From assembly GCA_949987705.1 (NCBI GenBank), contig OX465281.1, forward strand, positions 106,132,266 to 106,196,265: a DNA stretch of 64,000 nucleotides, written 5' to 3'. The notes beneath the pieces are model-generated. The model ran no database searches. It had not been told where the DNA came from and saw only the letters and a list, made by a program, of their open reading frames with translations. The stretch is from Thereva unica (Eukaryota; Arthropoda; Insecta; Diptera; Therevidae). Of this stretch, positions 34,161 to 45,192 are shown piece by piece. The translations under genes were made by a program, and so were the position numbers. Position 1 is the first letter of the stretch. Every line of letters starts with the position of its first letter.

Positions 34161-35061
34161 TATATACATATAATGCACACGTATATATATGTATATGCGA
34201 TTCGAGATATGTATATTTAAAAAAAAAAATATTTGTATTTTAAGCTATATGTAAAAACATGCAAGGTAATTGAAAGCTTTTAGATATATTCAAAAAAATA
34301 ATATTTGTATTTTGAACTATATGTAAGAACATGCGATAAGTAATTGAAAGTTATATATTTATGTGTATATATTGTTTTAGATATATTTAAAAAAAAATAT
34401 TTGTATTTTGAACTATATGTAAGAACATGCGATAAGTAATTGAAAGTTATATATTTATGTGTATATATTGTTTTAGATATATTTAAAAAAAATATTTGTA
34501 TTTTAAATTATCTGTTGTTCCGTTTGAATGATTTCGTCACTGTTATGACAATGCTGCTTGCACTCTGCTATATATAAAGTTTTCCTTTGAACTTCTTATT
34601 GCTGTATTAATTCCTTGCCCAAGTTTAACTCCTTAATTTGCGTCACTGTTATGTGAACCGCTTGCACTCTGCGTACGGGTTTTCAAAATTATATGTTTTA
34701 CACGTTATGTGAATGCCCTTTGTACTCTGTGTACGGTTTTTTTTTTTTTAAATATATGTTTAGACAATAGAAAATTTTTAAACTTATTATTCGAATATGA
34801 ATTTCTAGCACAATTTAAACCAATTAATTTGCTTCACCGTTATGTGAATATCGCTTGCAATCTGCGTTCGGATTTTCAAAATAATATGTTTTACACTGTA
34901 AAAATTTTTTTTTTAAACTTATTCGGATATGAATTTTCGGCACAATTTTAACCAATTAATTTTCTTCACTGTTATGTGAATACCGTTTGCGCTTTGCCTA
35001 CGGGTTTTTTTTAAAACCACATTTTTACACTATAGAAAATTTTTTTAAACTTGCGTGTTTT

Positions 35062-35073
35062 TCGGAGTCACCA
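35062..35073 (-). other. CsRn1-type primer-binding site (tRNA-Trp-like)
   Basis: On the element strand TGGTGACTCCGA follows the 5' LTR. It matches the complement of an insect tRNA-Trp 3' end (TGGTGACCCCGA) at 11 of 12 positions. tRNA-Trp priming is characteristic of CsRn1 elements. Confidence 0.75.
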
Positions 35074-35075
35074 AT

Positions 35076-35471
35076 TATAGCCACCTGTTAACCACGAGGT
35101 GGTAGAATTAATTTAAACACTTGCTTTTTATTTTATTTTATTTATTCTCTTATTATATATATATTAGTTATAATGTTTATCACTAAATGTTTAATACTTA
35201 ATGTGAATCGGCCGACTATATACTTATTTTATTATAACTTTACTACGGGACGTGGGAGAATCGACTTGTGTTGTGTACACGAAGAGAAAAAGTGGAGATG
35301 CCGGAAATTGGCTGTTTTGATAACACGATCGGGACGGAACGGAAAACGGCGAGATCACTGAACTTTGAGTTCGGTGATCGATGAAGTGTTCCGATTGATG
35401 GTGCTTATCGTGTGGGAGGTTATTGTGTGACTTTGCATAAACTTGGTAATTAAGTTTACGCGGTCACTACA
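35076..35471 (-). repeat. 5' LTR of the CsRn1-type element
   Basis: The 396-bp LTR starts TGTAGTGACCGCG on the minus strand. It is the uninterrupted reference that proves the BEL insertion site: its ...TATATATATTAGTTATAATG... is continuous here and split at 7224/28674 in the other LTR. The only differences seen are single bases, such as TTGCATAAAC against TTGCGTAAAC. Confidence 0.92.
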
Positions 35472-35475
35472 TTCT

Positions 35476-35888
35476 AATATGTCCTGTCGGTCTGTATCGT
35501 CCATAGTACCGAATAACCATTTGTTAGCTGAGCCCATAATATTGATTAATCCTCTTTTTTGCCTGTTTGGGTTTTGTATTGCCCGCAATTTAGTTCTAAC
35601 TAATTTAATTTCTGTTATGAGGGACTGTCTATCTTCTACTCTTAATTGTTTTGTGTTAAGCTCTAACTGATTTATGATTTGTATTAGTTCGTTTAGATCA
35701 ATCATATGTACAATTATATCTGTATCGTTACCTATTTCTACCTGATTAAGATCTATCCTTACGAACCCATTATCCTCTTGTATTGGATGAACCTGCAATA
35801 CCCCTTGTGCTGTTTTGATCACCTTCAATAATATTATTAGTGTTACCTGAAAAGTTATATGGTCTTTTAATATTTGTCGTATGTACAT
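35476..35888 (-). pseudogene. env: Errantivirus A env, N-terminal part
   Basis: The frame carries a furin-type site followed by a fusion-peptide-like GLIN motif and TMDDTDRQ, all matching errantivirus B env (47620-49200) at about the same spacing. It is cut at the TTCT target site by the CsRn1-type element; the remainder lies at 6761-7134 and 3624-4409. The start overlaps the pol end, as is normal for a spliced env. Confidence 0.85.
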
Positions 35889-36058
35889 TTTGTAATAAGT
35901 ATTTCCTAAAGTAGGGTTGATCTTTATGTCTTAATCTTCTGTAGTTTTTTATAAAGCCCTCTTTCCTTTTTTCCTTATAGTTTTCTTTATGTTTATTTAA
36001 ATTTTTTATATATTTCATTTTCTTACTTTTAATTTTTTGCACTAAACTAGCTAAATCT
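35770..36058 (-). pseudogene. pol: Errantivirus A pol, integrase C-terminal fragment
   Basis: The minus-strand frame contains GFIKNYRRLRHKDQP and NVHTTNIKRPYNFSG, the counterparts of GYIKNYKGVRHKEVP and NVHTNNIKRKTKFSG at the end of pol in errantivirus B. Upstream pol, gag and the 5' LTR are missing; similarity ends near 36058 where unrelated sequence starts. Errantivirus A is therefore a 5'-truncated remnant. Confidence 0.82.
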
Positions 36059-36716
36059 ATTATGCCCAGTTTCACAGTGCGAGCTTAAGTTGTAAATTGT
36101 GGCTAAGTTCCCGATTGGAAAATTTTTGGTTCCACAGTCGTGACTTAATTGTCGAAGTCAACTTAATTGCTCCCTTAACTTAAGTTGCTATAACTGGCCA
36201 CTTAAGGCTCGGATAAGATATTTTTTTGACATTTGATTCAGTTGGCTGTGGAATTGTAAGTTCTGCATTACTTTGTGAACTTGTCTGTTTTTTCATTTCT
36301 ATTTTTAATACGCTTTTATTAGCTTCACTTGTAACTATGTAATAAAATCTTGGAAGTTAAATTTGACCCACTTCCCGGTTTCCGATTAAGCTGAAATTGA
36401 GACTTAAGACTTGAGACTTGAGACTCGAACAGACCGATGAGTCATAAGGTAACGGAGAATTTGCTGATAACTTTTTTGCGAATGACTCCCAGGGTATACC
36501 GATTTATAAGACGTTGTCACGTCAATAGACTAAAAAGTAGAAAATAAAAAAAATAGTTTAAAAAAACTAAAAAATACGCTTTTATTTTAAAATGAACTAA
36601 AAAGTAAAAAATAATTTTGAATGTAAAGTTTTTATTGCTTCAGCTAGTATATGGAAACAACCTACCTTTCAAAATGTAAAAAAGCGTGGGGCGAAAAGTT
36701 CCGATGTTAATAAAAT
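36059..36716. other. Unclassified sequence left of the Harbinger transposase tail
   Basis: This AT-rich stretch has several CTTAAG-containing strings (36070-36200) that may be old transposon ends. I found no long inverted partner and no ORF. It may contain the degraded left part of the PIF/Harbinger element. Confidence 0.35.
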
Positions 36717-37109
36717 ATGTGGCATATATATGAATATATATATAGTTGCGTAGATGCAACAGTAGAGCCGAGGAATTATGTATATAACGAATCGCAAATA
36801 CGCACAAGGAACTGTGTTGAACGTTCGTACGGAGTTTGGAAGAGGCGATTTCCTGTCTTGGCAACGGGAATGCGATTGGAAATGAAAGTGATACAAAGCA
36901 TCATCGTCGCCACTGCTGTGCTACATAATTTATGTTGTTTGGAAAATGAGCGCGAGCCGCCCCCACTGGACGATCATCTGTCGAATCTTGTGAACATCGT
37001 GAATTCTACTGATTCGTTACTAGTTGGAAATGAAGGAAGCAATACGGAGCGAAATATTTTGATTCATGACTATTTTGCCAATATTGCTCTTCAAAATTCA
37101 ACCGATTAA
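36717..37109 (+). pseudogene. PIF/Harbinger transposase, C-terminal fragment
   Basis: From about 36775 the frame reads NESQIRTRNCVERSYGVWKRRFPVL and ATAVLHNLC, the signature end of the DDE_Tnp_4 domain including the final catalytic E region (R..VERSYG.WKRRF). The N-terminal two thirds, with the first two D residues, are absent, so it is not functional. An AATAAA signal lies about 40 bp after the stop. It faces a Myb/SANT-like gene on the other strand, the usual two-gene layout of Harbinger elements. Confidence 0.85.
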
Positions 37110-37189
37110 ATTGAACAAAAGCGCAAAGCAAAGACCAATTTTGTAGTGAAATAAAAGTGCATGAAATTTACTTTAAATAGATTCATGTT

Positions 37190-38020
37190 TTATTTGTATA
37201 CATCACTTCTCGTTTCATTTTATGTTCTTTCTCCATCAGCTCCATTTCAAATTTGTGTTTTTCCTTCATTTGCTCCATTTCAAGTTGATGCTTTTCTTGT
37301 TGGTGTTTCATTTGTTGCTCCACCATCTTTATTTTTTTCGGCTAAAAGTTTCCACTTGTCCGTAGTTAATGTTTTTTTGGCTATATGCAGTTGTTTTGCT
37401 ACCTTTTTCCCAATAACAAATTTATCTAAAATTTAAAAGGAAACGTTTGATAACGTTTGAAACAGTTTGCTTCGTTCATACCAGTCTTTGCTAATTTTTG
37501 CATATTGCCTAGGTTTATGACTTCTTGTTCATTATGGTTAATATCTAGAACTGCTGATGCAGTTTCTTTTGATTCTGCGTTATCATCAATGTCAATAGTC
37601 ACATCATAGCTTTTTCTACATACCGTTTAAGATATCCGAATCGTATATCGAATCCAACCCTTTTATTTGGGTTCCTAAAATGTCTTGCATTATAATATCT
37701 GTCTCGGTATTTATTTCGACAGGTTGACCCGGTCCTCCTCCAGTTGCATAGAGACTTTTCTTTTCTTCGGCATATTTTTGTTTTGACTCCTTTTTTAAAT
37801 TTTCATATTTTTTCTTTAGTCCATCATAAGTTCGATGAACTCCGCCCGAATTCGCATTAAATTCAATTTCAATATCTCTCCATTTTTGAGTTTTAGCTAA
37901 AGCACTGTTTCTATTTGTTTGTTTTGATTCAATAATACTTTTATATTTGAGCACTAAATTCATTAAAATAGATATTTCACTTGTTGTGAAGTTTGGATTT
38001 CTTTTCGTATTTTCACTCAT
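37190..38020 (-). CDS. Harbinger accessory Myb/SANT-like protein, probably spliced
   Basis: The first exon (38020 to about 37616) encodes a Myb/SANT-like domain (NFTTSEISILMNLVLKYKS; KTQKWRDIEIEFN; RTYDGLKKKYENLKKE), which in Harbinger elements binds the ends and helps import the transposase. The frame ends at AACG-GTATGT, a good splice donor. Further downstream on the minus strand I read an acidic linker at about 37465-37570, another donor-like GGTATGA, an acceptor TTTTAAATTTTAG near 37435, and then a M/E/K/Q-rich coiled coil (37192-37335). The exon model is tentative; the domain call is firm. Confidence 0.6.
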
Positions 38021-38219
38021 CTCTCTTTTTTAACACAATTTTTAAGAGCTGTAATCAAATTAACAGTTAAGAGAACAAACAACACTGGCAAATATTTTTA
38101 GAAACAATAATTAAATCAATAAATACTTAGAAGGAAAACTAATGAATTATGAAAACCGTACTCGGTCATACACTGACAGTTCTTTCAGTTTTAAAATTAG
38201 TACTAGTAGTAGAGCTAGG

Positions 38220-38990
38220 CGGGTTCTGCGCCACCTCCTAGGTGGCTTAGAACCGGCCTAGGATTTGGGGGGGTCTGAAAGCTCTTCATGTACGTGTACG
38301 AGCTGTTTTAGGTTTGTGTCTGGGATAAGGTGGCTTGAAAGCTCTTCATGTATGGGTATGAGGTGTGAAGGTGGCTTAGAGTTGGTGTGTGGAGATGGGT
38401 GAAAGCTCTTTATGTACGTGTACGAGATGTTTTGGGTTTGGGTCTTGGGTAAGGTGTTTTGAAAGCTGTTTATGGAGGTTGGGTGTCTTGGATGGGGTGG
38501 CTTGGAGTTGGTGGATGGAGATGGGTGGTCCAGAGCGTGTATGGGATTTGGTGTGGGACCAGCGTGTGATTTGAAAGCTGTGTTGTTGAGTGCCACCTGT
38601 GGGAAGCTAGTTGAATTTCGGTGTTGATTTGGTCCAGAGCTGGCATAGGATTTGAGGTGTGACTTAAAGCTTTGGATGTATGTTTCTTGGATAGGGTGGC
38701 GCAGAACCGGCATGGGATATGTCGCAGAAATGTCATGGGATATAGCCCAGAGCTGGCATGGGATTTGGGGATGTGACTTAAGGCTCTGGATGTATGTTTG
38801 CGTGGCCCAGAACCAGCATGGGATTTGGGACGGAAAGTTGGTGTGAGATGTGAGCGCCAGCTGTGAGAAGCTAGTTGAACTAAGAATTAAAGAAGCTCTT
38901 GGGGAACCTTTGGATAAATTTCTCTGTGAGTGGAATTAAACTAAGCTGTGTGTTGGGGATTGAGAGCTTTGGTTTCGAGATGTTTTCTGT
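38220..38990. repeat. GT-rich degenerate minisatellite
   Basis: Units of about 60-65 bp begin GAAAGCTCTTCATGTACGTG (38277, 38337, 38402, 38460). A second set has CAGAGCTGGCATRGGATTTG and TGGATGTATGTTT (about 38635, 38750, 38810). The proline- and serine-rich frames on the minus strand follow the repeat and are not supported as genes. It ends right at the left border of the giant palindrome and may belong to its outer end. Confidence 0.65.
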
Positions 38991-39277
38991 AGTATTAATT
39001 CTGGTGCTTTGGAATGAGCTTTGATTCTGGAGCAAAAATATACATATAATTCAGTGAAGAACTGGACTTTCAAGTAACACTAAGAATTAAATTAAGCTTT
39101 AGCTGAGATGGCTATATATTATTCTCGACAACAACCCGGTGCGATCTGTAAGCTATGATCTGGATTGCAACCATATGCCATGATATATTATTATTATTAT
39201 TATTATTATCTTCCAAAGAATTTTTAATGAGAATACTCACCTCAAGTCGCAATATTATAACAACCGCAACTTGAGAA

Positions 39278-39520
39278 TTGCTAAGTGGTCAAAAAGATGA
39301 AAAAGATATTTCCCATAAGCATCAACAATGCAGCGAAGGCTCCCATTTTCATCAGACTTGTGATGCTGGATATATTATATTTTTAAACAATAAATTTAAG
39401 GTAAAATACCTTTCACAAACCACAAATATTACACACACTAAGAAGTGGCAAAAAGCTGCCGCAAAAAATACTCGGTCACATACTAAAAACAATGAAGATT
39501 CCCATTATCAGCTAACTTAG
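39278..39520 (+). CDS. Hypothetical 80-aa ORF (left arm)
   Basis: A small frame with one I/V difference from its mirror copy at 61830-62072. It is basic, H/K/T-rich, with no domain that I recognise. Conservation in the second arm says little because the arms are nearly identical. It could be an exon of a larger gene or no gene at all. Confidence 0.3.
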   Translation: MLSGQKDEKDISHKHQQCSEGSHFHQTCDAGYIIFLNNKFKVKYLSQTTNITHTKKWQKAAAKNTRSHTKNNEDSHYQLT

Positions 39521-39912
39521 GCCTTAATTATTCAATCTTGAACGTATTGGATAAATTCTATTATTTAAACTGATCACCTTAAGTGCTAATTATACCCAAC
39601 GAATAAATTTTAATGATGGTTAAATAAGAAAACATCGGGTTCCTTATCAAGCAAAAGTGTGAAAATTTCAGGCTTCCCATGCTGCGAACGTTTATTGAGA
39701 TAAACAAAGTGCATCAGTGAATGTAATCAGCAAGTTAGTACTGAAAAGAAAAAAATTAAACGGCAGAGCAAACTGCTGAAATATTTAATAAAGTTAGGGT
39801 ATTAAAAAGAATTGTTGTTGTTGTAATAGCTACAAATAAAAAACCTATTAATTAGAACACATATTATTTTTATTCTGATAAATCATACAATTATTTGTTT
39901 ATTCAAGACACT

Positions 39913-40287
39913 TCACTTCTTTTTGTTGTTGTTGTTAGGATTGTAAAAATTAGGGATTTCACTTGAATTATCGGTATAAAAACTATAATTAACTGGAATG
40001 GCATCAATTTGTACAAACTTGAAAATAAATGTCTTCCCCTGCGGTCCAGAATTGATTACGTGGAAATTTCCTTTGTTGTTGATGTCTTGTAAGGCTGCAT
40101 CAGAAAGTGAACTGTACCTGACTGGTAGCAAAAGCTGATACTCCTCTAACTCAAGATGAATCCGAACACCATACACTGTTTCAAGCCTGCTTGCAGATTT
40201 TATTTTATATGGGGTTCCAAACTCCATGTCGGACATCCTTAAGTATGGTGAGTATTCCAAGCTTTTGAGTTCTGTTGCTGTATCCAT
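39913..40287 (-). CDS. 124-aa palindrome protein (left arm, intact)
   Basis: The ORF starts 47 nt downstream of a predicted initiator and TATA box (see 40334-40842). The middle, ETVYGVRIHLELEEYQLLLP followed by RYSSLSDAALQDIN and GKTFIFKF, resembles small insect proteins associated with PolB elements that share an LP.RY..L and GK...L.F pattern; a DNA-binding accessory role is possible but unproven. The C-terminus is N/K-rich from an AAC repeat. It diverges from PolB across the iteron promoter. The mirror copy at 61072-61437 is frameshifted, so this is the only intact one. Confidence 0.6.
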   Translation of the reverse strand: MDTATELKSLEYSPYLRMSDMEFGTPYKIKSASRLETVYGVRIHLELEEYQLLLPVRYSSLSDAALQDINNKGNFHVINSGPQGKTFIFKFVQIDAIPVNYSFYTDNSSEIPNFYNPNNNNKKK

Positions 40288-40333
40288 GTTTCTGGGGCTG
40301 ATGCTGTTGATCTCCAGGTGGTTGGGGTTGAAC

Positions 40334-40842
40334 TGCTAGCGTTCTCCTTCGCAGTTCTCATTATATACCCTAAATCTAGAAACATGATTGAACTTGTCCA
40401 TGCGTCCGCAGCACATAGATGCACCTGTCTAAACAACTTTGGGGCGGAAGTTGAAGTCCAAGTACAGGGATGCACCTGTGTAAACAACTTTTGGGGGTTA
40501 AGGAATTTGCCACGTCAGCAGTTTTTGCACCTGCGTGAGAAAGCTATAGACCGGAAGTTGGTAAATTGAATTCCATGCACCTGTGTAAACAACTTTTGGG
40601 GTTCTAGGAATTTGCCACATCATCATCATCAATTTTACATCTGATCATCTGATGCAATTCCATCTACGACAGCCGGATACCGGAAGTTGGTAAATTTTGT
40701 ACTTGTCCATGAGTTCCATGCACCTGTGTAAACAACACTTAGGGTTAGGAATTTGCTACATAGGCAGATTTGCATGATCGAACTTGTTCATGTTGTGCAA
40801 TTGCTGGTATTATAAAATAAGCAGTAGCAGTAGTATTTTCAC
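40334..40842. promoter_or_regulatory. Divergent promoter with four iterons (left arm)
   Basis: Minus-strand start: TATATAA (plus 40361-40367) with a GCAGTT initiator about 33 bp downstream at 40334. Plus-strand start: TATAAAA at 40811-40817 with TCACAGTT about 30 bp downstream. Between them TGCACCTGTGTAAACAACTT occurs four times (about 40420, 40471, 40576, 40719), each followed by a G run and two by GGAATTTGCCAC. Each iteron has an E-box CACCTG. GGAAGTTG elements accompany them, and CATGATYGAACTTGTYCATG bounds the region on both sides. Confidence 0.75.
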
Positions 40843-40951
40843 AGTTTACAACGAGCATCCGCGAGTTAACTAGTAAAGTGTTATTAATTACGACTCCTGC
40901 TAATACTGGTGATTTTAAAAGTGAGCATCCAACCAATTTAACAAGTGCTAA

Positions 40952-41281
40952 GTGAAAAGTTTTGTTTTTGCTATTAAAATGGATACACGCAGCATTATGA
41001 GTGGGCTACACAAGCAAGCAGCAGATTGCTTAAGGGACAGAGACGCTGCGCAAAGTGTAATTATTACAAAGGTGTGCGGTTTATTTATTAAAAAAATAAA
41101 AGCAGCATGCAGGGCTGAAAAGCGGAATGGGACCAAACAACACTATCAAAATTGTATTGCGCAACTAAGATGCTTACAAGTATTGTTGAAAGCTAGCAGC
41201 AGCCACCATGGAGCAGGTGTGCAGGAAGGAGGAAGAACTGAAAAAAGAAGTGCTCGTGTACGCTGGGAAGTCAATTTTTAA
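40952..41281 (+). pseudogene. PolB gene N-terminal part (left arm), cut by a 70-bp deletion
   Basis: The frame starts MKSFVFAIKMDTRS (either ATG, 40952 or 40979, is possible, about 110-140 nt from the predicted start site). It matches the beginning of the mirror frame at 60399-59557. Compared with that copy, about 70 bp are missing after CGCTGGGAAG (near 41270), which shifts the frame and ends it at 41281. The lost part encodes the start of the conserved N-terminal region that continues at 41296. Confidence 0.75.
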
Positions 41282-41295
41282 AGGATGGTTATGCT

Positions 41296-42938
41296 TTGTT
41301 TGAGCGGCGTGTTAAGAACATCTTAAAGAAGCATAATTTCATAAAGACATCAACGACTATAAGCTGCGAGTATGTTAAGCATGGTGTTAATGATGGTGAT
41401 GTGATAAGTGATATAAAATACTTTCACACCAAAACTACACCCATTGGGAGCACCGATGATCTGGAACAGTGGTTTTTGAAAAACGTGCAGGATGATCTAT
41501 TGACCCAGGTTGAGGAGTTCCAAGAGAAAGATAGTGGCTGGGCCTTACATACCATAGTGAACTTAATGGTGTACATAAACAAATACGAGCCATTAAGAGG
41601 ATCGTCATTTATAACATTGCCGCAAAGCATCGCAGCAAAGCATGCATGTGTAAATGTGAGAAATAATGATAATGCATGTTTTGCGTGGGCAGTGGTCTCT
41701 GCTTTGTATCCAGTAGAGTATAGGGATCACGCATATAGAACATCAAAGTACACGCACTACAACAATGTGCTAAACTTGAGCGGGATTACTTTTCCAGTTA
41801 CACTAAACCAAATAAAAACATTCGAAGAAAACAACGGATTATCAATTAATGTTTTCATACTGGAAAAGGAAAAGATGAGCGAATACATGACTGTTCCAGC
41901 TTACTTAACGAAGAATAAATTGGATAAACATATCAATCTGCTAATGATAAAGTCAAATTATGACTGCAGTGAGGACGATGATGATGATAGTGATATTGTT
42001 TATCATTTCTGCTGGATTAAAGACTTATCACGTTTGGTGAGCAGGCAGACGTCTAAAAAAGAACACAAAAAATATATCTGTGATAGATGTTTATTTTATT
42101 TTAATACTGAAGAAAAGCTCGCAGCGCACGTGTCTGAGTGTGAAAAGGTGAATGACTGTAAAGTTGCTTTTCATAAGGAGAAATTTATCACTTTTAAAAA
42201 TTATAATTACAAGAATCCGGTACCATTTACAGTATATGCAGATTTGGAGTCAATATTGATACCTGTTACCGATGGTGGTAGTAATGGTGATAAGACAAGG
42301 AAAATTCAAGAACATGCAGTTCATAGTATTGGATTATATTTTCACTGCTATTACGATGAATCTCTATCATTTTACCGATCGAATCGTGGAAAAACGTGTC
42401 TTCAGTGGTTTACATTGCAGCTGCAGGAGATCGCAAATATAGCCGAAGAGCAAATAAAGGATATAAAACCACTAGCACAGTTATCAGCGCAGGAAAAGTG
42501 CATTCAATTAAACCAACCATGCTGCCATATATGCGAGAAACCCTTTGCGCTTGGTGAAACCAGAGTGAGGGATCATTGCCACCTCACAGGCAAATATCGT
42601 GGACCGGCACACAACAGCTGCAACATCAATTATAATGATTGTCGCAACATCCCAGGCATTTTCCACAATTTATCAGGATATGATGCGCATTTCATAATCA
42701 AGGATATAGCATTAACCATACCAGGAAAAGTGGATCTTTTACCGTTGAACAAAGAGCGGTACATTTCATTTACCAAACACATTGAAAATAGCTCCATCAA
42801 GCTGAGATTCATCGACTCTTATAGATTTATGGATGAACCTTTGGATAAACTAGCCGGACTGCTGCCTAAGGAAAAATTAAAAATAACAAAAGCTCAATGG
42901 CAAGACCTGGATGATGAAAGCTTCAACCTTCTCACGCG
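41296..42938 (+). pseudogene. PolB, N-terminal and exonuclease half (left arm)
   Basis: The product begins with the N-terminal region common to metazoan PolB elements (LRGSSFITLPQS, then NACFAWAVVSALYPVEYRD). A C2H2-like finger (CDRCLFYF...H...C), ExoI (VYADLES), an endonuclease-VII-like insert (CHICEKPF...DHCHLTGKYRGPAHNSCN) and ExoII (NLSGYDAHF) follow. The frame runs into errantivirus B at 42939; the last 27 codons listed by translation come from its LTR. The rest of the gene is at 49504-51224. Protein-primed PolB copies linear genomes; this copy is disrupted. Confidence 0.88.
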
Positions 42939-43332
42939 AGTTATGTCAGCGGTTCTAAAAAGATCGCAGACAAACGAATCCGACACCCAACGTCCGGTAG
43001 TTGACAATTTTGAAGTCATGTTACATTAAAACCGAAGCTTCTCCTAAGTTCCAAGAATATTATTAAGATTCAGCATGAGAACGAAATGATAAATTCCTTC
43101 CCATGCATTTTTGCTAACTTAGCTCTTTTAGATAAAGATGCATCTTCTATTAAGAAGATTTAGATTAAGTCAGTTCTTAATTAACTTTCAAACCGGTCTG
43201 TCGGTTGCGGTCATCGCTGTAATATTTTAATTATTCTTTTGGTAATAAATTTTAACTTACTTTTAAAAGTAAAGTGTTTTTTTATTTAATTAAATAATTT
43301 TTGGGCTATTCCTAAGAATAGCAAACAAAACT
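42939..43332 (+). repeat. Errantivirus B 5' LTR
   Basis: AGTTATGTCAGC...AACAAAACT. The AG...CT-type ends and 4-bp target duplication fit errantiviruses. Transcription should start here; I do not assign a precise start. Confidence 0.93.
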
Positions 43333-43344
43333 GGCGCAGTCGGT
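43332..43344 (+). other. Primer-binding site, tRNA-Ser
   Basis: TGGCGCAGTCGGT matches the complement of the 3' end of insect tRNA-Ser, and its first T overlaps the LTR end. The 17.6 and 297 elements use the same primer. Confidence 0.87.
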
Positions 43345-43591
43345 TAAATTGCGATCCGAAGATTCCGCAATTAAAAAGAAATTCCTCCCTTAAAGTGAAA
43401 AGTTTTTTTTAATGAAAATATAAAATGAAAAGTGAATAAAAAAACAAAAAGGAAGTGAAATAAAAAGAAGAAAGGTGACATTCCAGTAAAGTAAAGAATA
43501 GTAACAGTCAAAAAAAATTTTTTTGTTGTTGTTTGAAAGCGGAAATTTTATTAAATAAAAAGGGTGAAATTTGCAAATTTTGTGCGACAAG

Positions 43592-44479
43592 ATGACTAAT
43601 GAAGCAAGTAGCACAGGAACTGTGTTCAGATTATCCGCAGATGACATCATCAAGGATGCCCAAAGGATCCACGAATTTAGAGGAAATGACGAATATGCAT
43701 TGACGTCATTTTTGAGGGAAGTGGACACCATTTTGCCTCTCCTGAATAGTTGCCCCCAGGCAAAGCAATATGTTTACCAACGGATCATCATTAATAAAAT
43801 CCAAGGAGCAGCTCTGGATGTTTTACGGACCTTAGGAACCGAAGCATCGTGGGAAGACATTAAAGGAGCTTTGATAACCAATTTCGGCGTTCGAGAAACC
43901 TATCATCAATTATACCAACAAGCATTCTCAGCAAGAAATAGTCAAGTAAGGGAATATTTTTTAATCTTAAAAAATGTACTATCTAAGTTAAATGAAAAAT
44001 ATGAATACGATAGGGATAAACCAACAGAATTTAATCCCAAGAATAATGAATCCATTATTTTACGTACTTTTATTAATAATATAGACGCAAATCTAGCCTC
44101 ATTAGTTCTAAACAGAGACATAAAAAATTTACGTGAAGCATTTAATCTATTAGAAAGCTTAGGTATGATTAGAGATAATGTTAGGGTTAATAACAATACG
44201 AATCAATAGAGGAATAAAAATCAACAAAATTTAAGACATTTTAATAATTACTCTGGACAGAGATCTGGACAATTCCGACAAAATAATTATCAAAGACAAC
44301 CAAACCAAACAAATAATAATTTTGGACATAGATCCGCACATCCACGAAACCATTATTACAATTCAGCCAATAATTTTAGTAGACAAAGTACACAAACAAA
44401 ATCTTATCCAATGGAAGTAGACCATGTACAACACGAAACAAATTTTTCCTTGATGCCTCGAAAATTTACTTACCAATAG
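43592..44479 (+). pseudogene. gag: Errantivirus B gag with an internal stop
   Basis: ATG at 43592 opens a frame with the errantivirus gag core (FLREVDTILPLLNSC, about residues 45-60; ALITNFGVRETY). A TAG at 44207-44209 stops it after about 205 residues. The same frame then continues for 89 codons through an N/Q/R-rich nucleic-acid-binding tail with PMEVDHVQHE, ending at 44477-44479, where it overlaps pol. The stop is the only defect seen in gag. Confidence 0.85.
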
Positions 44480-45192
44480 TAGAAATATCAATAGATGATA
44501 ATAAAATTAGGTGCCTTGTAGATTCAGGTTCAACCACTTCATTATTAGATGAAAACAAATTACCGCAGTATAAAAGATTATTTTTAAGGGAACCACATAG
44601 TTTTAGAACTTTAGATGACGAAATTTTCGTTAACAAGGAAATAATTACTAACTTGCCACTTGAATTTAAACAAGACGCATACATGAAATGGAAGCTGGCC
44701 AAATTTAGCTACAAGTCCTTTGACGGTATATTAGGCCAGAATTTACTTAAACCATTAGGTGCAATTATAAATATGAAAGAAGATATTTTGACAATTAATG
44801 ATAATGACATTGAAATTATAAATTACTATTCATATAAATTCGGTGAAATCTGTCAGCTGGAAACTTATGCAAAAGATGAAGAATTCACAAATTTATACAA
44901 CTCCTTAAACTCTGATGAGAGACACCATTTAAAAAATATACTAAAAATTCATAAAGATCTTTTCTTTAAAGAGGGTGATCAGTTAACTAACACCTCTGAC
45001 ATTGAACATGAAATAATCACGACCAATGATATACCTATATATTCAAAAATATATAGATATCCACAAATACATGAGCAAGAAATATCGTCTCAAATCTCAG
45101 ATATGCTTGAACAAGGCATTATAAGGGAAAGCAATTCCCCTTATAATAGTCCGTTGTGGATTGTTCTAAAAAAATGGACAATTCAGCAGTGA
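44395..45192 (+). pseudogene. pol: Errantivirus B pol, protease and start of RT (frameshifted end)
   Basis: This frame is -1 relative to gag and overlaps it, which fits ribosomal frameshifting. It holds the protease motif LVDSGSTTSLLD (Asp codon at 44521) and GILGQNLL, then the RT N-terminus (EHEIITTNDIPIYSK...PYNSPLWIV). A seven-A run at 45171-45177 is one base short of what is needed to continue; the next part is in another frame from about 45156. A homopolymer sequencing error is possible. Confidence 0.85.

Larger units (their letters stand above)
32834..35061 (-). other. Long 5' leader of the CsRn1-type element
   Basis: About 2.2 kb separate gag from the primer site; 1.25 kb of this is a Helitron. 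The rest (34162-35061) consists of two sets of tandem-like repeats: about 95-115 bp units with GAACTATATGTAAGAACATG (34200-34510), and about 100-140 bp units with TTATGTGAAT...CTTGCACTCTG (34550-35050). No ORF is supported. Confidence 0.6.

Noticed and set aside
36717..37109. Functional Harbinger transposase
   Set aside because: Only the C-terminal third is present; the first two catalytic aspartates are missing.
38258..38713. Proline/histidine-rich 151-aa frame
   Set aside because: It tracks the GT-rich minisatellite units and shows no other support.
40745..41136. Small minus-strand frames opposite PolB and its promoter
   Set aside because: Shadows of the PolB frame and iteron region; they recur in the right arm only because of the mirror duplication.
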